From Calliopum simillimum (taxonomy: Eukaryota > Arthropoda > Insecta > Diptera > Lauxaniidae), in contig OX638369.1 of NCBI GenBank assembly GCA_951812925.1, positions 19,125,329 through 19,189,328 on the forward strand: 64,000 nucleotides of DNA, written 5' to 3'. The translations under genes and the position numbers were made by a program. The notes under the pieces were generated by a model. The model ran no database searches and was not told the DNA's origin. It saw only the letters and a program-made list of their open reading frames with translations. Positions 59,120 to 64,000 of the stretch are shown here, piece by piece. Position 1 is the first letter of the stretch. Every line of letters begins with the position of its first letter.

Positions 59120-62100
59120 GCAAAATTTAAGTGATCTCGGAGAAGAGGGCGTGGTGCATAGCATAGGGTGTGGGCACCTTTTTGTTTTCGACCCATAACT
59201 TTTGATCAAATGTTTATTATGCAGACATATAAGTATCAGTGGAAAGCTAGAGACCTTCGCTAACTAAGTACTAGTGAAGAAAGCAAATTGATCGGTTCGA
59301 TTATGGGCACCATTAGAAAATTGACTAACACGAATTCAACAATCTGTTGCCCTGAAACCAGACTTACTTAATTGTCTTCGGCGTCAATGCCAGATCAGTT
59401 GTTTCGCAAGTAAGCTAGCTATTAGTTACTTAAAAAACCTTCAGGAAAGTATAGTTCTTGGCTAGTTCTTCATAATAATTATGTAAGCTGGTGTTATATA
59501 AATTTTTTTTTTACAAATTTTTACGTATGTAACTGGGTTCTTCTATTTTAAATCAATTTGGCTTTTTAAAAGTTTGTAAATATTTGCGCCATTTCATTTA
59601 TATTAATTTAACTAATATATGTAAATACAAAGTAAATTAAATAAAATTATTAAGTATTTAAAGTAAATAAATTAGAGCATAAATTAAGCATAGAATATTA
59701 AATAAATATAAATCAGAAAAAGAACACAAATAAATAAAAAAATAGAAAATTTGCATAAAAATACGCTAATTATACCAAGTGAGACCAACACAAACAGGAT
59801 TTTAGTGCAGCAAATATATAAATATATATATTTTTTTTGTTATTATATATTTTTATGTTTTATAAATATATAAATAGAGGAGAGCGATAAAATAAAATAA
59901 TTGTTTTTTAATAATGCATTAACTTATGAAATATAAATATATAAAAAGAAAAAACAATTTTGCTTAACTTAATTTTACACATTAATTGTAATTAAGACAT
60001 TTCAATTGTTTTTAACATTTTTTTACCCCACATCGCTAATTTGTAGAATTTACCTGTACATATACATAGTATAATCCATTACCGATTTATAATACCTATA
60101 TATGTAAATATACCGACACCCTGTATAGCATGTAAGCAGCAACCTAATGAAGTGTTTTTTTGTGAGTTTAGTTGTTCTTATTCATTTATTGAATTATTTG
60201 ATGTGTTTCTCTGATTTTGTTATACAGGGTCATGTAGATTTCTTTAGTTGGGTGGTTAAGGTAATGGGCGAAATTTCATTTTTTTAGCCAATTTTATAAA
60301 TTTTTTTTTTAACCATTTGGAGGAGTGGGTTTATTTGAAATTTAGCATTAAATAGAACTTAATAGGGTAAATTTTAACTAAGTTAGTCAAAATTCAAAAA
60401 TTATTTTTATTTTTCATTCCATCCACTAGCAGCAAAAATTGCATATACACCATTGTGAATTGCGCGCGAAAAACCACCCGGTTTAGCCAATACAATCACC
60501 ATTGAGCGAATGAAAAAAAAAAACAAATAATGGCGTCTCTTAACTGTGGTGAATACAGCTGCTTGGAAGCGCATCAAAAATAGCGGGATTTCACAAAAAT
60601 TATCCCGCGTACGTGATACGCATGCAAAGTAGCGTTAAGAGAAAAAGTTAGTATAGAAAGTAGAGGTTAAATATGTAATTTTATATGTTTGCTACGATAT
60701 TTTAGTTTTGTAATCAATTTGGAATATTTTCTTTTTTTTTTGGCATCAATTTTAGTTGACGTACGCTTATTATTACAAAGGATTGTTCAAAAATCTATAG
60801 TACCTATTACACTGTGCAATAATTTCAAAAAAATATGATAGGGACAAGACTTGGCTATGCTGAGACGATAGGCCTACCATATCTCAGTAAAACCCCCGAC
60901 CTGCAAAGTTTTTGTCAGAGGCTCCTCAGTTTTCGATCAGTAGCACGTGTGTTATTTAAGGAACCGATTTATTTATTTATTTATTTGGAGATAAAATTTT
61001 GTGTATACCAAGAACTATTTTCTTTTATTTACTAAAATTGTAGTTAAATGTCCAACAAGTAACTTTTCTTAACAAACACTGTCAAAAAATTTCATATATT
61101 GGGTGTTTTGATGTAAAATGTTCGGTCTCTTTTAGTTTTTCGACCATAACTCACAAAATATCAATTGTTCAATAAATCTTCCTAACGCAAAATTGAACTA
61201 CTTAGACTGTAAAATGCATAAAGTTTGTAAACACCCAATATGGTACTTGGTCGTTAAATGAGAATTTTCGGCTGTTGAAAGCCCGCGGTCGGTAAAACTC
61301 TTTTTTTTTCTCAAAAGTGAGGAATCGTACGAAAAAAGTGTGCAAAGCATAAAATGCTTAGAATTATCAAGGAAATACGTGTGAATTTTTTTCAGAATTT
61401 TTTGGACTTAACAAATTTTTATTTTTTTGAAAAATTTTAAAATGCCTCTTTTGCATATTAGAGGTCAAAGTTTACAAAAAACAGCCTTTTCTAAAGAGTC
61501 CTATTCTGTTGGTTAAAAGAAAAATGTGGCCATATTGTGAACTTTCATAGGTTTTGAACGATATTCTAGACAAGGAACTCAATGAGGCCGTAAGATGAAT
61601 TTTATGGGACTTTAAAGAATAATAAGAAGATCTCAAAACTTTGTCTAAATCTCAATATAAAATTTTACAGGGCGTCCGAAAGAACAAATTTTATTTTGAG
61701 CTACATAAACTATGTTACTATGAAAGATAAATCCAGTTGATCCAGTTATGGGGAAGAATTTGAAACTAATTACAATGGAAATCAATGAATGTATGATCGT
61801 GATTTAGTTGCAGTGGCTAGTCTATAGATAGAAAATATATAGAAAGTTAATATTTAGAAGCACATGCCTTATTAGACAAAGGGACTATACCTTATTAACT
61901 AGATTCAAATTGTCGCTATTTTAGGGGAATGAGTGATTTTTTCTACCAACTCTTAAACTTAGGGCCGATGTCACAATGTTGATTTAAGCTTTAACTGAAA
62001 CTTTAACTGGCACTTTAATATTAAATTTCATACAAAATTTTTATTAATCTGGAAGTTAAATTTCAAATGGATAGTGTGAAAACGGCCCATAGATTGTAAG

Positions 62101-62709
62101 TCACTGCAAATTCTACATTGGAAAATCAAGGGAATACGCAGTTTTTTGCATGATTTTCAATAAACCAGTGCCCCGTAGAGACTGCCGTGGTTTGAGCATT
62201 ACGGCTTCTATTAAAAAGTTCCTCAAATCTGGTCATTCGAAAAAGAGATAAATTTCCGCTCCGCTTGGATAGTAAAAGAAAGTGATGTTTGATGTTTCTC
62301 TTTACAGTCACAAGGGAAAGATAAATTACTACCTATGGAGATACATATATAAAGAGAAGATTCAAGGCGATCCAATTCATCTCGTTCCCTTCAAGGTTTT
62401 ATGCCCGGAAACCCAATTAAGTAAGAGTGATGTTCACTTCACTGTGATGCCAATCTTTTTTGTTATAAAAAAATTCTTCTTAATATGCTATAAATTTTAT
62501 TTAAATATTTTTAATGGTTTAATGGTTTCTAAATCTCCAAAAAAATAAAGCGTACGTCAACTAAAATTATTCTTCAAATAATGTTAATCGAATACAGTTA
62601 TTAGTAACATAGATTTAGCATAACTGTTAACTAGCAGCAAGTTAAAAATACCGTTAGTTTAGTTAGACTTTGGTGAAGTGGAGTAGAGGAAGAGAAAAAA
62701 AATACAAAC
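59120..62709. other. Intron downstream of exon A
   Basis: Contains A/T-rich blocks (59.6-60.0 kb), an (ATTT)n run at 60968-60986, a short hairpin at 61096-61242 (TTGGGTGTTT and complement) and, next to it, a sequence related to the loop of foldback 1 (61243-61350). No gene recognised. Confidence 0.45.
61243..61350 (+). repeat. Diverged relative of the foldback 1 loop region
   Basis: GGTACTTGGTCGTTAAATGA, GGTAAAACTCTTT and CGTACGAAAAAAG.GTGT follow the same order as GGTATTCGGTCGTTGGATGA, GGCAAAACTCTTT and CTTACGAAAAAAGCGTTT at 13.85-13.96 kb. It has no opposing arm here. Confidence 0.6.
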
Positions 62710-62900
62710 CTTGCCTTCACCGATGTTACAACCGTACCCACAGTGACATTTTCCCGTATATGAATTGGACCGTAAATACTTTTGTCCCAAATTGGTGGCT
62801 TATTATTACGGTCAACGACATCAAGCTCAACATCGACATCAGCGTACGAAGGTGGGTCACCTCTATCGGAGGCACGAACCCGCAAACGATAACGGTCACG
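62710..62900 (-). CDS. CadN: Cadherin alternative exon A (upstream copy of a mutually exclusive pair)
   Basis: This is a 191-nt coding exon. It starts in phase 0 after an acceptor reading ...TTACATAG and ends in phase 2 at the donor AAG|GTTTGT. It encodes 63 residues plus two bases (AG) of the next codon. The first part is the end of one cadherin repeat, with the DRGDPP turn and the inter-repeat calcium motif VVDRNNKPPIW. The second part starts the next repeat, with YGPIHIRENVTVGT holding the XEX-type glutamate. It is about 51% identical (32 of 63) to exon B at 54.7 kb and has the same length and phases, so it fits one of the two known extracellular alternative pairs of fly CadN. Which pair it is cannot be told here. 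The upstream constitutive exon is beyond the window. Confidence 0.88.
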
Positions 62901-64000
62901 CTATGTAACGTACGAGATGTTAACAGCATAGAGTTAACATAACATAGAGTTTACAGTGTACCCGAGTATGCAATTATGTTAAGTGTTTATTAATGCCCAT
63001 ACCAATGTTACAATTTTGAATGTAAGTTAATGTTATCCGTTTTGGTTTTGATATCAAATATTGAATTTTCATTTTTTTGATCGTACGTGATGGCAATATG
63101 TTCAAGTAGAGACGGCATTAGTCGACGTTTATTGATTGTTTTTATTGATTTTTCAAATAAATGAAAATAAAAAGAAAAGTTGAAATTAAATTTTTATATT
63201 ATAAAGTATAGAAAGAATACAATTAAAAAGGAAAAAAGAAATTTAAAATTATATACGAAAAAAAATTTAATTGTAATTGTTTTTTAATTTTTTTAAGTAG
63301 AATATTCAATTGTCTTGGGATATGGATTAAACATTCAATGGATGGTGGTTAAAAGGTTAAAGTTATTATTATTTGCAAGCCTCTTTTGCTCTTTGTTTCA
63401 CAAATATATAAAATGAGTCATAAAAATGGTTTTGGTAATTTTTTGTAATTTTTAAATTATTTTATTTAAATAATTTAAAAGGTTAATTTCGTTGTAACTG
63501 ACATACAAATGTAAATTAGTAATGACTCCTATTGATATAGTACTTTAACCTATTGTATTAAGTTCTTGATGAAGGCCTGCCTAGTGAAATACACGGCGTT
63601 TCAATGGAGAAGTAAAATGAAAGAACAAATAGTACACAATTACTTGGATAAATAGGAAACGAACAATTTCAATATGCAAAATTTGAAACACCTCAAAAAA
63701 AGTTTAGTAGAGAATGAGCTTATCGAAATAAATGCATATAAATTCTGAAGAGTTTCAGATCATTTATATAAAATCGTCAGATCGTTTTTCGAGATAAATG
63801 TTAAAAAAAACTATTAAAGAATTTATTTTCGCATAAAATTATAAAATCGACGTTACGTAACGTAGTTGATGACCCCTCCCCCCATGTAACATTTTGTAAC
63901 AAATCGGCGGACCCCCTTTTCCTTAGATTCATCCCAAAACTGACTCAAAAGTTAGAAGGACTCTGAAAAACAATATCTTTCTTTTTTATTTTTTTGTTCG
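62901..64000. other. Intron upstream of exon A
   Basis: AT-rich. Contains the perfect palindrome ACGTTACGTAACGT at 63850-63863, followed by a C-rich GACCCCTCCCCCC tract that looks like part of a dispersed repeat. The preceding cadherin exon is not in the window. Confidence 0.45.

Larger units (their letters stand above)
12091..62900 (-). other. CadN: N-cadherin locus, internal part (five exons seen)
   Basis: This is the span of one minus-strand gene. In transcript order its exons are 62900-62710 (A), 54821-54631 (B, alternative to A), 43800-43611, 26635-26453 and 12280-12091. All have GT-AG borders and compatible phases: A or B ends in phase 2, the 43.8 kb exon supplies the missing base and ends in phase 0, the 26.6 kb exon is phase 0-0, and the last exon ends in phase 1. 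The translated exons form consecutive extracellular cadherin (EC) repeats of the insect neural cadherin, a calcium-dependent cell-adhesion receptor used in axon targeting. The first and last exons, signal peptide, laminin G/EGF region, transmembrane segment and catenin-binding tail are outside the window. CadN is preferred over its paralog CadN2 from recalled similarity only. Confidence 0.85.

Noticed and set aside
60420..60670. Less AT-rich stretch that might be an exon
   Set aside because: No frame with a domain and no paired splice signals could be found.

Overview
The window looks like intronic euchromatin of a higher dipteran, possibly a tephritid-like fruit fly. It is strongly AT-rich, with scattered ATGTATGT/ACATACAT runs. 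It carries five exons of one neural-cadherin gene, read on the minus strand and separated by introns of about 8 to 17 kb. The exon protein sequences match insect N-cadherin (CadN). The species cannot be fixed from the sequence.

Minus-strand gene, 5' to 3': exon A (62900-62710), exon B (54821-54631), then exons at 43800-43611, 26635-26453 and 12280-12091. A and B are homologous, exactly 191 nt each, with the same phases. Either one joins in frame to the 43.8 kb exon, but joining both gives a stop after six codons. They are therefore a mutually exclusive cassette that swaps the join between two extracellular cadherin repeats. All splice sites are GT-AG. The gene continues past both ends of the window.

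Nested genes: the 14.2-kb intron between 26.45 and 12.28 kb holds two small two-exon genes on the opposite (plus) strand, at 19595-19932 and 23065-23469. Each encodes a secreted, six-cysteine, Kunitz-like protein. They share a TATA box 81 bp upstream of the ATG, a phase-1 intron at the same place and about 1 kb of homologous flank, so they are a tandem duplication.

Most of the rest is repeats. Five very long inverted repeats (foldbacks of 1.3-2.1 kb with arms of about 0.6-1 kb) lie at 13.28-14.56, 14.97-17.06, 17.19-18.59, 28.16-29.59 and 35.60-37.74 kb, the first three almost end to end. There are also smaller hairpin elements, a tRNA-related repeat in three copies (one split by a foldback), mariner and Tc1/mariner transposase pseudogenes, a 5'-truncated LINE with an intact RNase H domain nested in a mariner remnant, other LINE fragments, a satellite of about 122 bp, two degenerate short-period arrays (3.6-5.0 and 34.5-35.5 kb) and a (GGTTT)n microsatellite of about 580 bp at 50.0-50.6 kb.

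The only host genes I can support are the cadherin exons and the two Kunitz-like genes. Nearly all other open frames are repeat translations or shadows. All homology calls come from recognition of motifs and families by eye; no search or alignment program was run.
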